Assembly: GCA_948471205.1 (NCBI GenBank)
Contig: CAOKRT010000006.1
Span: 1 to 64,000, forward strand
Length of the DNA: 64,000 nt
Direction of reading: 5' to 3'
DNA from: an uncultured Oscillospiraceae bacterium
Lineage (GTDB): Bacteria; Bacillota; Clostridia; Oscillospirales; Acutalibacteraceae
Positions within the stretch are counted from its first letter, which is position 1. Every line of letters starts with the position of its first letter. Below the pieces are notes generated by a model. The model was not told the origin of the DNA, made no database searches, and saw only the letters and a list, made by a program, of their open reading frames with translations. Both the position numbers and the translations under genes were made by a program. Below are positions 26,507 through 35,024 of this stretch, one piece after another.

Positions 26507-27886
26507 TTAAAATCTGATTTTTTCCTCAATAAAGGATGCAAGCTCCGAAATAGGAAGTCTTACCTGCTCCATTGTATCTCTGTCTCTTACTGTTACACAG
26601 CCGTCTGTTTCAGAATCAAAATCATAGGTGATGCAATACGGTGTGCCGATTTCATCCTGGCGGCGGTAACGCTTTCCGATTGAACCTGTTTCATCAAAAT
26701 CTGTCATAAAGGACTTGCTTAACTGCTCGCAAACCTCCCATGCTTTATCTGAAAGCTTCTTGGAAAGCGGAAGCACGGCTGCTTTATAAGGTGCAACTGC
26801 CGGGCTGAGATGCAGCACAACTCTTGTGTCGTTCTTTTCTTCATCAAGCACTTCTTCATCATATGCTTCACAGAGAAGCGCAAGAACCGTTCTGTCAAGT
26901 CCGTAAGTGGATTCAATAATATACGGAATAAACTTTTCATTTGTTGCAGGATCAAGGTAATCCATTTTCTGACCGCTGTATTCCTGGTGTCTTGTAAGGT
27001 CAAAATCCGTTCTGTTGTGCGTGCCATTGATTTCTCCCCAGCCGAACGGGAAAAGGAATTCTATATCACATGCCGCCTTTGCATAATGCGCCAGCTTTTC
27101 ATGGTCATGATAACGAAGATGATCTTCTGCAATGCCTAAATCTTCAAAATACTTTCTTCCGTATTCCTTAAAGTAATTATACAGATCGCTGTCTGTTCCT
27201 TCTTTGCAGAAGGTCTGGAATTCCATCTGCTCAAATTCAATGGTTCTGAATGTGAAGTTACCGGGGGTAATTTCATTTCTGAAAGCCTTTCCGATCTGAC
27301 CTATGCTGAACGGAAGTTTTGCCCTCATTGTGCGCTGAACATTTACAAAGTTTACATATTCTCCCTGTGCATTTTCGGGACGGAGATAAATAACACTTTT
27401 ACTGTCATTTGTAACACCCCTGAAAGTCTGGAACATCAGATTAAATTCTCTTATATCGGTAAAATTATGCTTGCCGCAATTAGGACACGGAATGCTGTTA
27501 TCCTTAATATACTGAAACATTTCTTCTTTTGTCATTCCGTCGGCATGTGCATCCGGATTAAAATCATCAATCAGATTATCTGCTCTGTGACGCATTTTGC
27601 ATTCTTTACAATCTAAAAGCGGATCTGAGAAAGACTGAACATGACCGCTTGCCTCCCAAACTCTCGGATGCATAAGAATATCGGCATCTACCTCGTAGCT
27701 GTTTTTTCTTTCCTGAATAAATCTTTTTCTCCAGGTTTCTTTAACATTATTTTTAAGCCTTGCACCAAGCGGGCCGTAATCCCATGTATTTGCAAGTCCG
27801 CCGTAAATATCGCTTCCGGGAAAAATAAATCCTCTGCTTTTGCAAAGCGCAACAATTTTTTCCATTGTTTTCTGTGTGTTATCCAT
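26507..27886 (-). CDS. glyS: glycyl-tRNA synthetase, homodimeric type
   Basis: This class II synthetase charges tRNA-Gly. The 459-residue alpha2-type (eukaryote-like, not the alpha2-beta2 type) has [20 protein letters not shown] at the N-terminus, a Cys4 zinc-like pair (CKECK and CPNCGKHNF), motif 2 [33 protein letters not shown] (motif 3) and a C-terminal anticodon-binding domain. A good promoter sits 50 bp upstream. No T-box was found in the short leader. A tRNA-Gly gene is in the same window at 32738-32813. Confidence 0.96.
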   Translation of the reverse strand: MDNTQKTMEKIVALCKSRGFIFPGSDIYGGLANTWDYGPLGARLKNNVKETWRKRFIQERKNSYEVDADILMHPRVWEASGHVQSFSDPLLDCKECKMRHRADNLIDDFNPDAHADGMTKEEMFQYIKDNSIPCPNCGKHNFTDIREFNLMFQTFRGVTNDSKSVIYLRPENAQGEYVNFVNVQRTMRAKLPFSIGQIGKAFRNEITPGNFTFRTIEFEQMEFQTFCKEGTDSDLYNYFKEYGRKYFEDLGIAEDHLRYHDHEKLAHYAKAACDIEFLFPFGWGEINGTHNRTDFDLTRHQEYSGQKMDYLDPATNEKFIPYIIESTYGLDRTVLALLCEAYDEEVLDEEKNDTRVVLHLSPAVAPYKAAVLPLSKKLSDKAWEVCEQLSKSFMTDFDETGSIGKRYRRQDEIGTPYCITYDFDSETDGCVTVRDRDTMEQVRLPISELASFIEEKIRF

Positions 27887-27935
27887 AATTAGTCCTCCGT
27901 TTGAACAGTTTACACCTGGTAATTATATATAATTT

Positions 27936-27964
27936 ATATTATCATATAAGAAAAGAAAGGTCAA
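27936..27964 (-). promoter_or_regulatory. sigma-A promoter of glyS-DUF975
   Basis: On the minus strand, TTGACC (27964-27959), 17 nt, TAATAT (27941-27936). Confidence 0.7.
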
Positions 27965-27977
27965 TAAAATATTAAAA

Positions 27978-28002
27978 TAAGGGAGAGCCGAAACTCCCCC
28001 TT
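27978..28002 (-). terminator. probable terminator of the 3D/G5 protein gene
   Basis: On the minus strand, AAGGGGGAG / CTCTCCCTT stem. The tail TATTTTAATATTTT is only moderately U-rich. Confidence 0.6.
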
Positions 28003-28015
28003 AAAATCATTTTAT

Positions 28016-29239
28016 TTACCAGCCTAAGCGCAGAATTTTGATTGATGCGGAACCTCTGCCGTATTTTTTAGCCGCTTCGTGTCCATCCGGTGTAAAGATA
28101 TCAATTCTGCCGGTTTTTGAAAGACCGCTGCCGCCTCTGTCCGCAACCGTATAGGTTACACCGTCAACTTCTATAACAGAACCCAGCGGAAGCCAGTTGC
28201 ACGCAACATAATAAGGATTTTCCATACCGTTTTGCACTTTGTTGCCGGACGCGGTTATTCCCGTATCCTTGCCGCAGCAAATAGAACAGGAGCAATAATA
28301 GGTATAGCTTCCGTTAATTACGCTTCCAACCTCTTTATTATTATATTTATCAACACCGTTGTTTTTGATAACAACCGTTTTTGTGCCTGTTCGTTTTACT
28401 TCTGTTACAGGCTCTTTAAGCACAGTTGAAGCAACCTCTCTTTTTTCTGTTTCGGCGCCGTTTACATATGTGATTCTGTAAGTGGCGGACCTTTTGCCGT
28501 CCTCACCCTTTGTTTCAATCTTGGTTTTTCCCTTATCAAGATTACTGTCTTTGATAAGTTTTGTTTCATGGGCAATTTTCTCTTCCTTGGTAACGGTTTT
28601 AATCTCTACTCTGAAAACGTTTATTTCCATTCCGTCTTCAGCATAAACATTGGCCGCCGGTTCAATATAATCATTGTCGCCAAGCACAATGCCGGCTTCT
28701 GCCACCAGTTCGCCTACAGTGGAATTTGCAGTACCCATGTTGTGTGTTTTTCCGTCTGCATTTATTGTAATAATTTTCGGTGAATCCACGGTTATTACCA
28801 TTCCGTCTTTAATGGGGGTATCCTCATCATAATTAACAACCAAACCGTCCCTGTAAACACCCGCTTCATCAAGAGCAGCGCCGACCGTTTGGGAATACAC
28901 GCTGTAATGCTTAACCACATCATTAAATTTAATGTAAACCTCATTAAATCTGCTGATAATGATCTTACCGCCGATTCCAGCATTGAACGATGCAATATTA
29001 AGTTTATCTTTTGCTCCAAGCTTAATGCTTGCTTCATTGAGGATTTCGATAGGTTCCGTTTCCTTTGTTGCAATTGTGTATTCATAGCCGTTATCGTTGA
29101 TAACAACATTATAGCGGTCCGCTTCGCCTGCAAACGCATTTACAGTGAAAGCACACACCATAAGAAGAAACACAACTACCGTTGCCAGCACAACACGTGA
29201 AATACGCCTTACTGATGCAACGCCTGATTCGTTAATCAT
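28016..29239 (-). CDS. YabE-like secreted wall protein (DUF348, G5, 3D domains)
   Basis: A 407-residue exported protein related to YabE/resuscitation-promoting factors, predicted to bind or cleave peptidoglycan. After a membrane signal (residues ~14-38) come DUF348-type repeats (~40-215), a G5 domain (~215-295, including VTKEEKIAHETKLI and KREVASTVLKEPVTE) and a C-terminal 3D domain with the aspartates in YTVADRGGSGL and GRIDIFT. The 3D domain has the expected TASG strand, preceded by an unusual cysteine cluster, CSCSICCGK. It is monocistronic behind a strong promoter and a ~150-nt structured leader. Confidence 0.87.
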   Translation of the reverse strand: MINESGVASVRRISRVVLATVVVFLLMVCAFTVNAFAGEADRYNVVINDNGYEYTIATKETEPIEILNEASIKLGAKDKLNIASFNAGIGGKIIISRFNEVYIKFNDVVKHYSVYSQTVGAALDEAGVYRDGLVVNYDEDTPIKDGMVITVDSPKIITINADGKTHNMGTANSTVGELVAEAGIVLGDNDYIEPAANVYAEDGMEINVFRVEIKTVTKEEKIAHETKLIKDSNLDKGKTKIETKGEDGKRSATYRITYVNGAETEKREVASTVLKEPVTEVKRTGTKTVVIKNNGVDKYNNKEVGSVINGSYTYYCSCSICCGKDTGITASGNKVQNGMENPYYVACNWLPLGSVIEVDGVTYTVADRGGSGLSKTGRIDIFTPDGHEAAKKYGRGSASIKILRLGW

Positions 29240-29391
29240 CTTAATCTCCTTTTTAATTGCAGAAAACCACAGGCTGAAAATGCACTGTTATTTTCTGTCT
29301 GTAACAATATTGGCTTGCCGTTTTTTACAGATAAATTACCTGAATTAGCAGAAGCAAATATTCTGCCTTTACCTTTAGTATTGCTAAAGCA
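29240..29391 (-). ncRNA. structured 5' leader of the 3D/G5 gene
   Basis: Between the mapped promoter and the start codon there are three consecutive hairpins on the minus strand. They are CTTTAG/CTAAAG (29389-29373), GCAGAA/TTCTGC (29366-29348) and TCTGTAA/TTACAGA (29331-29298). The last has a short GGC/GCC stem in its loop. I could not match it to the c-di-AMP, c-di-GMP, SAM or cobalamin consensus. A cis-regulatory RNA is plausible but unproven. Confidence 0.45.
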
Positions 29392-29397
29392 CTTCGA

Positions 29398-29426
29398 ATT
29401 ATAGGAATAATTGCATAAGATGTCAA
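29398..29426 (-). promoter_or_regulatory. consensus sigma-A promoter of the 3D/G5 gene
   Basis: On the minus strand, TTGACA (29426-29421), 17 nt, TATAAT (29403-29398). Both hexamers are perfect. Confidence 0.93.
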
Positions 29427-29752
29427 ACCACCCAAATTTGTTTTTTTGTGCAAAATTCACAAATGGCAAAAAGCAAAAAAAGTCGAATATTTTTCTTAAA
29501 TCAAGATATAGTGTATATTTCAATTTATCAATGCAATGTGTTAAAGCGTTTTTTTGTAAAAAACTTAGAAAATACGCATAAAAAATTTAACTTTTGTAAC
29601 TTTTAAGCCAAAATATTACAAAAAATATCAATATATAGTATTAAATTTTAATATTTTCGTAAATTTCACCAATGGATTGACAGGATATGCTTTTTATTTT
29701 TCATTGGCTGAAAACACATTTTTGCTATACATATTATATAGATAAATTATGA
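29427..29752. other. AT-rich intergenic stretch, no gene seen
   Basis: About 325 bp between the 3D/G5 promoter and the tRNA-Arg promoter. It is very AT-rich, with no coding frame that has a ribosome site and no strong hairpin. Confidence 0.4.
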
Positions 29753-29781
29753 TTGACAAGAAAACCGCCTTACTATATAAT
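29753..29781 (+). promoter_or_regulatory. consensus sigma-A promoter of tRNA-Arg
   Basis: TTGACA (29753-29758), 17 nt, TATAAT (29776-29781), ending 19 bp before the tRNA. Confidence 0.93.
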
Positions 29782-29800
29782 ATGATAGCAAATGAATAAT

Positions 29801-29875
29801 GCCCTCATAGTTCAACGGATAGAATAAGCCCCTCCTAAGGGTTAGATGTAGGTTCGATTCCCACTGAGGGTGCCA
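29801..29875 (+). tRNA. tRNA-Arg (anticodon CCT)
   Basis: A cloverleaf can be drawn. The acceptor stem is GCCCTCA/TGAGGGT with encoded CCA, the anticodon loop is CTCCTAA between AGCCC and GGGTT, and the T loop is GGTTCGATTCC. Anticodon CCT reads AGG. It has its own promoter and terminator. Confidence 0.95.
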
Positions 29876-29878
29876 AAC

Positions 29879-29907
29879 AAAAAGCAGCACACGAGTGCTG
29901 CTTTTTT
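29879..29907 (+). terminator. terminator of tRNA-Arg
   Basis: Stem AAAGCAGCAC/GTGCTGCTTT with a 4-nt loop and T-run. Confidence 0.92.
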
Positions 29908-29994
29908 ACATTTATAAAAAAATTGTATCACTTTTTTACAAAACATGATACTATATAAATGAAGGAATGTTTCTGTTATTATCACTTTGCACAA

Positions 29995-30028
29995 ACCATT
30001 TTAAGAAAGGGTTGTTTCCGATGGTTTT
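29995..30028 (+). terminator. terminator-like hairpin in the leader of the NlpC/P60-like gene
   Basis: AAACCAT ... ATGGTTT with an inner GAAA/TTTC pairing and a run of six T, about 55 bp before the start at 30084. It could be an attenuator or a leftover terminator. Confidence 0.4.
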
Positions 30029-30083
30029 TTAAGCCTTTACAAAAACATAATTTTACTATTTTATTATAAAGGAGTTTATAACT

Positions 30084-30712
30084 ATGACAAAGTCTAAAAA
30101 ATTTTTATCATTTTTCTTATCTTGTTGATGTGTTTATCCTGTTTTGCTACTGCTTTTACTGCTTTAGCGGCAGACACAATTAAATACGAAGAAGACATTG
30201 AGGCAGCAGTTGCACTTGCAGAATCGCAGCCTGTTGTTTCTGACAAAGGATCTAAAATTTCAACATTTGCTACAACCGGAACTTATCCGACAAGAAAAGG
30301 TGTAATACTTGCAACAGATACAAATGACAGTTTGGGTGGCAAAACCTTTGTTGGTCATGCAGCAATTATCTATAGTGAACAGATTGTTGTTGAAGCATTA
30401 AAGAAGGTTTCTTTAGGTAAAAATAACTGGAATATCTCAAAAACAAGATGCTGGGGTGTAACTGTAAAAGGAACTACTATGGGGCAGGATGCGGCTGCAG
30501 CTGATTGGTGCTATAGACAAATAGGTAAATCATACAACTATAACTTTGCGAATGTATCTACACGAAACAGTTTTTATTGTTCACAATTCGTTTGGGCAAG
30601 CTTCAAGGATTTGTATGGTATTGATTTAAATACCGGCACACTCGGTGCAATTGTTACACCTATGGAACTGGTAAATACAGATAAAACAAGCGTTATTTAC
30701 AGTAAAACATAA
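30084..30712 (+). pseudogene. frameshifted secreted permuted NlpC/P60 (YiiX/YebB-like) cysteine hydrolase
   Basis: A start ATG with a perfect AAAGGAG site at 30084 opens a signal peptide (MTKSKKFLSFFLS), but that frame stops at 30128. The remainder of the signal peptide (LMCLSCFATAFTALAA) and the mature domain continue in another frame to 30712. One lost base in the A6T5/T5 tracts restores a ~209-residue protein. The mature part shows histidine first (VGHAAIIYS) and cysteine later (FYCSQFVWASF), the order of permuted papain-like NlpC/P60 enzymes that hydrolyse peptide or lipid amide bonds. It is broken, phase-variable, or a sequencing error. Confidence 0.75.
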
Positions 30713-30729
30713 TTACAGAAAGGTTTTTT

Positions 30730-32068
30730 ATGAAGGTAAAGTTTTTTATATTTGTATTATTATTCATAACAAGTGTTCTTGCCTTTACAGGATACGAAAG
30801 CAAGAATATACCGCATAATAAAAACATGCAAAAACCTGAAATCGGCATCATTGAAACAACCGGCTATAAAAACAAATCCTATATTCATTTTTATGACAGT
30901 GATTTGAATTTTTTGTTCAGGAAAGAAAATAATTATGCTTCCATGAGCGAAAGCTGGGATGATCCCATATGCCGGGATTACATTTTATTTTCCATTCCAA
31001 GAGGAAAATTCGGAACGCAAAATGAACAATGCATTGTAGAGTATAATATAACCGCTGACAAATACAAAGAATATGACATGGATTTGTATTCTATGAATGA
31101 GCTTGCTGTTTCAGAAAATTATGTATTCGGAGTAAATACGCTTGATTTCAGTTCAACAATTTCAAGAAAAACAATCGGTCGGTCTGATGAAAAACCGCTG
31201 ATGAAAGAATATCCTGATGAATACATTTTTGAAATGATTGTGATGGATGAGGATTTATATTGTTTTTCATTATTCATTAAAGAAAATACAACACACTTTA
31301 AACGAATATCCATTAACGACTTATCGGTAATGGAGGATTATGACATAACCGAATTCGGAAGCCCTGCCGACATGCTAAAGGCAGGCAGTGATATTTATTT
31401 CACAAATCAATACACAAATGAAGAATCTATACCCAGCAACAAGATTACCGTATTTAATAGTGAAAAAAAGAGCTTTTCTCAAATTAAATTAAGCGAAAAC
31501 TTTCCGAATGATATTCTTAAACATAATAATTTGCTGATTATTTCCCACTATGACAGAGTACAGGTAACCGGCAATAAAATCACATTATACAATCTTTCAG
31601 AACATAAAACAGAAAAAGTAATTGATTTAAAACACGAAGCAGTTCAATGTATACTTAAGGATAATTTTCTTTATGTTTTAGGTCTTAATTCCGTTTCAAA
31701 ATATCTTATAACAGATAATGATTTAAAAGAAATCAGCACAGCAAAGGTTGATATGCAAACCGGAAAAACTTATTTTTATCTGTCTTCTGTTTTCTCATGT
31801 AACTAAAAGCTTGACATCATACTTAATTAACAGTTTTATCCGGTTTGAAGACGGTTCTTATCTTATGGTGCCCGGAAAAAATGTGAGTGAAAGCAATGCA
31901 ATCATGACACATAAATTCAACACCGAAAGAGATTGGTTTTTAAGTCTTAATCCTAAAAGCGCACTTAACAAAGGATGCGATGCCTGGGGTTATATAAAAA
32001 CGCCTGATTTATTTATGCCTTATCAGCACAGTTGTGCTGATAAGGCATACGAGGTATTGTTAAAATGA
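30730..32068 (+). pseudogene. frameshifted secreted beta-propeller-like protein, lipobox cysteine replaced
   Basis: The first frame (30730-31806) gives 358 residues: an N-terminal hydrophobic signal, then many short beta-strand-like repeats, suggesting a propeller. Its end (LSSVFSCN) is abrupt. The coding pattern resumes one base over (SHVTKSLTSYLINSFIRFEDGSYLMVPGK) to 32068, so one extra base near the GTTTTC tract at ~31790 explains the break. The signal ends LAFTGYESKN. A cysteine in place of that tyrosine (TGC instead of TAC) would be a normal lipobox. The end overlaps the next gene by ATGA, so the two were a coupled operon. Function unknown. Confidence 0.65.
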
Positions 32069-32807
32069 GTAATTTTAAACTTTTATTAAAAACATTTGAA
32101 AGAAACAAATTTCAAAGAAATTTAATTATTGCAGTTACCGCAGCTTTTACCGTTTATGAGATATATCTTTTTATATCTTCAATAACAGATGGCTATACGG
32201 ACTCTTTGTTTTTCATGCAAATTACTTTGTTCATACTGTATTTTTTAACTGTTTTTCTGATGTTTTTTCGTATGAAAGCTTTTTCCAAATCAAAGCATAT
32301 AAAGAATCCGTTTCCATCTGTAAAAAAAGCATCACTTCCGTTTATAAAACCGAATTACTGTTGTTTTTCTGTTACATAGGAATCCTTACAGCAGAAGCAA
32401 TCATATTTAATGTTATATTTATAATTGCAAATTCTCAGTTTTCTTTTACATTATTATTTTATACGGTCACAAACCTGCTGTGTTATTATTGCCTGTGCCT
32501 GCTGACTGCTGTGTTTATCGGTTTACTGCTTTCGGGCATAGGCAAAAAATATATTGCTTACATATTAATGATGATTTTTGCCTTTTCCGAAACAGAATTC
32601 ATTCATATCGCATCCAAACGTATGCTGGAAAGCAGCGGCAAAATAATTTCAGAAAAACAGAATCGCTGTATAACAAACACAGAATTCATAAAACGGCAAT
32701 TACAAAAAAACAAGCCATTCACAAAGAATGGCTTGAATGGAGCGGATTACGAGACTCGAACTCGCCACCTCCACCTTGGCAAGGTGGCGCTCTACCGGAT
32801 GAGCTAA
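32065..32807 (+). pseudogene. frameshifted polytopic membrane protein (ABC-2 permease-like), runs into tRNA-Gly
   Basis: Frame 1 (32065-32379) has two hydrophobic helices. The sequence then continues best in another frame (SYESFFQIKAYKESV, then KTELLLFFCYIGILTAEAII and two or three more helices). Loss of one T in the T6 tract near 32270 accounts for this. The helix arrangement resembles a small ABC-2-type export permease, but no ATPase partner is present. The last ~22 residues of the open frame are antisense of the tRNA-Gly gene, so the true 3' end is missing or lies before 32737. Confidence 0.55.
32704..32735 (-). terminator. terminator of tRNA-Gly
   Basis: On the minus strand, CAAGCCATTC / GAATGGCTTG stem (32735-32711) followed by seven U. 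Confidence 0.92.
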
Positions 32808-32813
32808 ATCCGC
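32738..32813 (-). tRNA. tRNA-Gly (anticodon GCC)
   Basis: On the minus strand: acceptor GCGGATT/AATCCGC with encoded CCA, D loop, anticodon loop CTTGCCAA, T loop GAGTTCGAGTCTC. GCC reads GGC/GGT. It is convergent with the broken membrane-protein gene. Confidence 0.95.
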
Positions 32814-32915
32814 AAGTTGTAATAGAATTATAATAAAAATGCCTGCCGTTGTCAATACCTAAATTGAATTTTTTATTATCAAATGCAGCCGGAAGATAAT
32901 TCTAAAATTTATCTG

Positions 32916-32944
32916 TTTACAACATATGTTTTTTTTGGTAGAAT
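32916..32944 (+). promoter_or_regulatory. sigma-A promoter of dnaD-dnaI
   Basis: TTTACA (32916-32921), 17 nt, TAGAAT (32939-32944), 28 bp before the dnaD start. Confidence 0.8.
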
Positions 32945-32971
32945 GAAAGTTACGAAAGAAGAGGATTTTTA

Positions 32972-33985
32972 ATGGATTACAGCATTGTGCCTATCGGCGG
33001 CATCTGGAGCAGCGGCAGTTTTAACATTCCGCTGGCACTTGCCGATAAATATATAAAACTTGCAAGTGAATATCAGATTAAGGCACTGCTTATCATATTA
33101 AGCACAAACGGCAGAAACACATCGGGTGAAATTGCAAAAAGGCTTGGCATTACCGCATCAGACGCAGAAGAGCTTATGGAATTCTGGATTTCGGAGGGCG
33201 TTGTTTTTGCAGACGGCGCTGTTCCCGTACAGACCGCCCCCATGCAAACAGAAAAAGCAAAAGAAAATGCCGAACCCGTAAAAAAAATTCAGATAACTGC
33301 CCCTGTACTTACTCCCAAGGATATTATTTCCGCAGCGCAGGAAAACGGCGAAATCGGCGAACTTCTTAACGAAGCGCAGATTGTGCTTGGAAGAACCCTG
33401 AGCCACAGCGAGCGTGAAATGCTTGTTAACATGGTTAATTTTTACGGAATGAAAACGGAAATCGTGCTTATGATACTTCAGTACTGGCGCAGTGTTAACG
33501 AAAAAGAACACGGCAGAGTAAAAGGCGTTGCCTATGTACTGAAAATTGCACAAAACTGGATGGAAGACGGCATTCAAACAATTGAAGACGCCGAAGAGAA
33601 ACTGAAATCACTTGAAAGAAGCGACAGATTATGGGCAGAAATTACAGCCATTGCCGGTATATCACATAAAAAGCCAACGCTTAAACAAAGTGAAATGGTG
33701 CTTGAATGGAGCAAGGATTTCAGCATAGAAATGATTTCCTATGCAATAGAGCAGATGCGGGAAAACACGGCTGCGCCGTCGCTTCCCTATGTTAATAAAA
33801 TTTTAAAACAATGGAAGAAAAAAGGCATCAAAACTTTGCAGGATATTGCCGAAGAAAATGAACGCTTTGAAAAAAGCAAATCTGCAAAGCAGGTTAAACC
33901 CGATGATAAAATCACCGGCACACCATCATACAATCTTGACGAAATAATGAAAAATGCACTTAATAACACAGATATTAAGTTTTAA
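32972..33985 (+). CDS. dnaD: DnaD-domain replication initiation protein
   Basis: A Firmicutes primosome protein that remodels the origin and helps load the replicative helicase with DnaI. The 337-residue product has an N-terminal winged-helix-like DDBH1 region (~1-90, with TSGEIAKRLGITASDAEELMEF as the recognition-helix pattern). It has two C-terminal DnaD/DDBH2 domains (residues ~130-205 and ~215-285), each ending in the WMEDGIQTIEDAE / WKKKGIKTLQDI signature. The ribosome site AGAGG precedes the ATG. It is 11 bp upstream of the dnaI gene and clearly co-transcribed. Confidence 0.92.
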   Translation: MDYSIVPIGGIWSSGSFNIPLALADKYIKLASEYQIKALLIILSTNGRNTSGEIAKRLGITASDAEELMEFWISEGVVFADGAVPVQTAPMQTEKAKENAEPVKKIQITAPVLTPKDIISAAQENGEIGELLNEAQIVLGRTLSHSEREMLVNMVNFYGMKTEIVLMILQYWRSVNEKEHGRVKGVAYVLKIAQNWMEDGIQTIEDAEEKLKSLERSDRLWAEITAIAGISHKKPTLKQSEMVLEWSKDFSIEMISYAIEQMRENTAAPSLPYVNKILKQWKKKGIKTLQDIAEENERFEKSKSAKQVKPDDKITGTPSYNLDEIMKNALNNTDIKF

Positions 33986-33996
33986 GGTGAATTGTT

Positions 33997-34968
33997 ATGG
34001 CATATAAAAGCGCCGCCTATCAAAAGGCAATAAACATTCTGGAACGCAGACGCGAAAAGGCTGTGCTGGATGCAAATATACGCAGACAGGAAATCCGGCA
34101 GAAACTGCCTGAAATTGATGAAATTCAGACAAAGCTTTCCGCAATCGGCATTTCTGTTTCCAAATATTTTTTTGATAAAAAGAATAATGAAGCAGAACTG
34201 AAAAAACTGGAAGCCGCAAGCCTGGCACTGCAAAAGAAGAGAGCTGAAATATTAAAGGAAAACGGATATGATGAAAATGCGCTTTCCGAAAAATATTTTT
34301 GCGCTGCATGCAAGGACACCGGATATTTTAACAACCGTATGTGTTCCTGCCACAAGGAAATTCTGAAAGAAAACGAAAGAAATATGCTTCGCCGCAATGC
34401 GCCGCTTGATGAATGCACCTTTGAAACCTTTGATGTGCGCTATTATCCGGAAACTGTAATGGAAAATGCCATTTCACCAAGACAAAAGGCGGAAAAAATT
34501 TTGGAATCCTGCCGAAAATATGCGCAAACCTTTTATGAACATTCACCCAATCTGATGTTTATGGGAAAAACGGGACTTGGCAAAACACATTTAAGCCTTG
34601 CCATTGCAAATGCCGCCATAAACAAAGGTTATTCTGTTGTTTACGGTTCCAGCCAGAATATTCTTTCTGATTTGCAAAGTGAAAACTTCGGAAGAACGGA
34701 AAATATTTATTATAACGAATATGATGTTTTAAGCACCGATTTGCTGATTTTGGATGATTTGGGCACCGAATACAAAAACAGCTATTCCATTGCATGTCTT
34801 TATAACATAATAAACACACGCATTCTGAAAAAGAAACCCACCATTATCAGCACAAATTATGATTTCGGTCAGTTCAATGAAATTTACGATATGAGAATAA
34901 CAAGCCGCATTGCCGGCGAATATTCAACTCTTATTTTAGAAGGCCAGGATATAAGATACATAAAATAA
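33997..34968 (+). CDS. dnaI: DnaI/DnaC-type helicase-loader ATPase
   Basis: An AAA+ ATPase that loads the replicative helicase. The 323-residue protein has an N-terminal helical region, a zinc-binding cluster (CAACKDTG ... MCSCHKE) and the AAA+ module with Walker A GKTGLGKTHLS, Walker B LLILDDLG and the sensor region IISTNYDFGQF. The ribosome site AAGGTG lies before the ATG. It works with the upstream DnaD. A strong terminator follows. Confidence 0.93.
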   Translation: MAYKSAAYQKAINILERRREKAVLDANIRRQEIRQKLPEIDEIQTKLSAIGISVSKYFFDKKNNEAELKKLEAASLALQKKRAEILKENGYDENALSEKYFCAACKDTGYFNNRMCSCHKEILKENERNMLRRNAPLDECTFETFDVRYYPETVMENAISPRQKAEKILESCRKYAQTFYEHSPNLMFMGKTGLGKTHLSLAIANAAINKGYSVVYGSSQNILSDLQSENFGRTENIYYNEYDVLSTDLLILDDLGTEYKNSYSIACLYNIINTRILKKKPTIISTNYDFGQFNEIYDMRITSRIAGEYSTLILEGQDIRYIK

Positions 34969-34978
34969 CAAACATAAG

Positions 34979-35010
34979 AACCCTTTCTTATATAAAGAAA
35001 GGGTTTTCTT
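34979..35010 (+). terminator. terminator of dnaD-dnaI
   Basis: Stem AACCCTTTCTT/AAGAAAGGGTT with a 5-nt loop and TTTTCTT tail. It lies between converging genes and may act both ways. Confidence 0.9.
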
Positions 35011-35024
35011 ATGCAGCAAACTGT

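Noticed and set aside
27887-28015. T-box leader for glyS
   Set aside because: The 5' UTR is too short and has no AGGGTGG-type sequence or antiterminator.
29236-29523. 95-residue minus-strand frame overlapping the leader of the 3D/G5 gene
   Set aside because: It spans a perfect promoter and three hairpins, has no ribosome site and runs in another frame into the true start, so it is a chance frame in a leader.
30119-30130. In-frame TGA in the NlpC/P60-like signal peptide as a selenocysteine codon
   Set aside because: Selenocysteine in a signal peptide is implausible, no downstream stem was seen, and the downstream coding is in a different frame. A homopolymer indel explains it better.
32480-32833. 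117-residue plus frame through the tRNA-Gly gene
   Set aside because: Its end is antisense tRNA sequence and its start lies inside the permease-like gene in the wrong frame.
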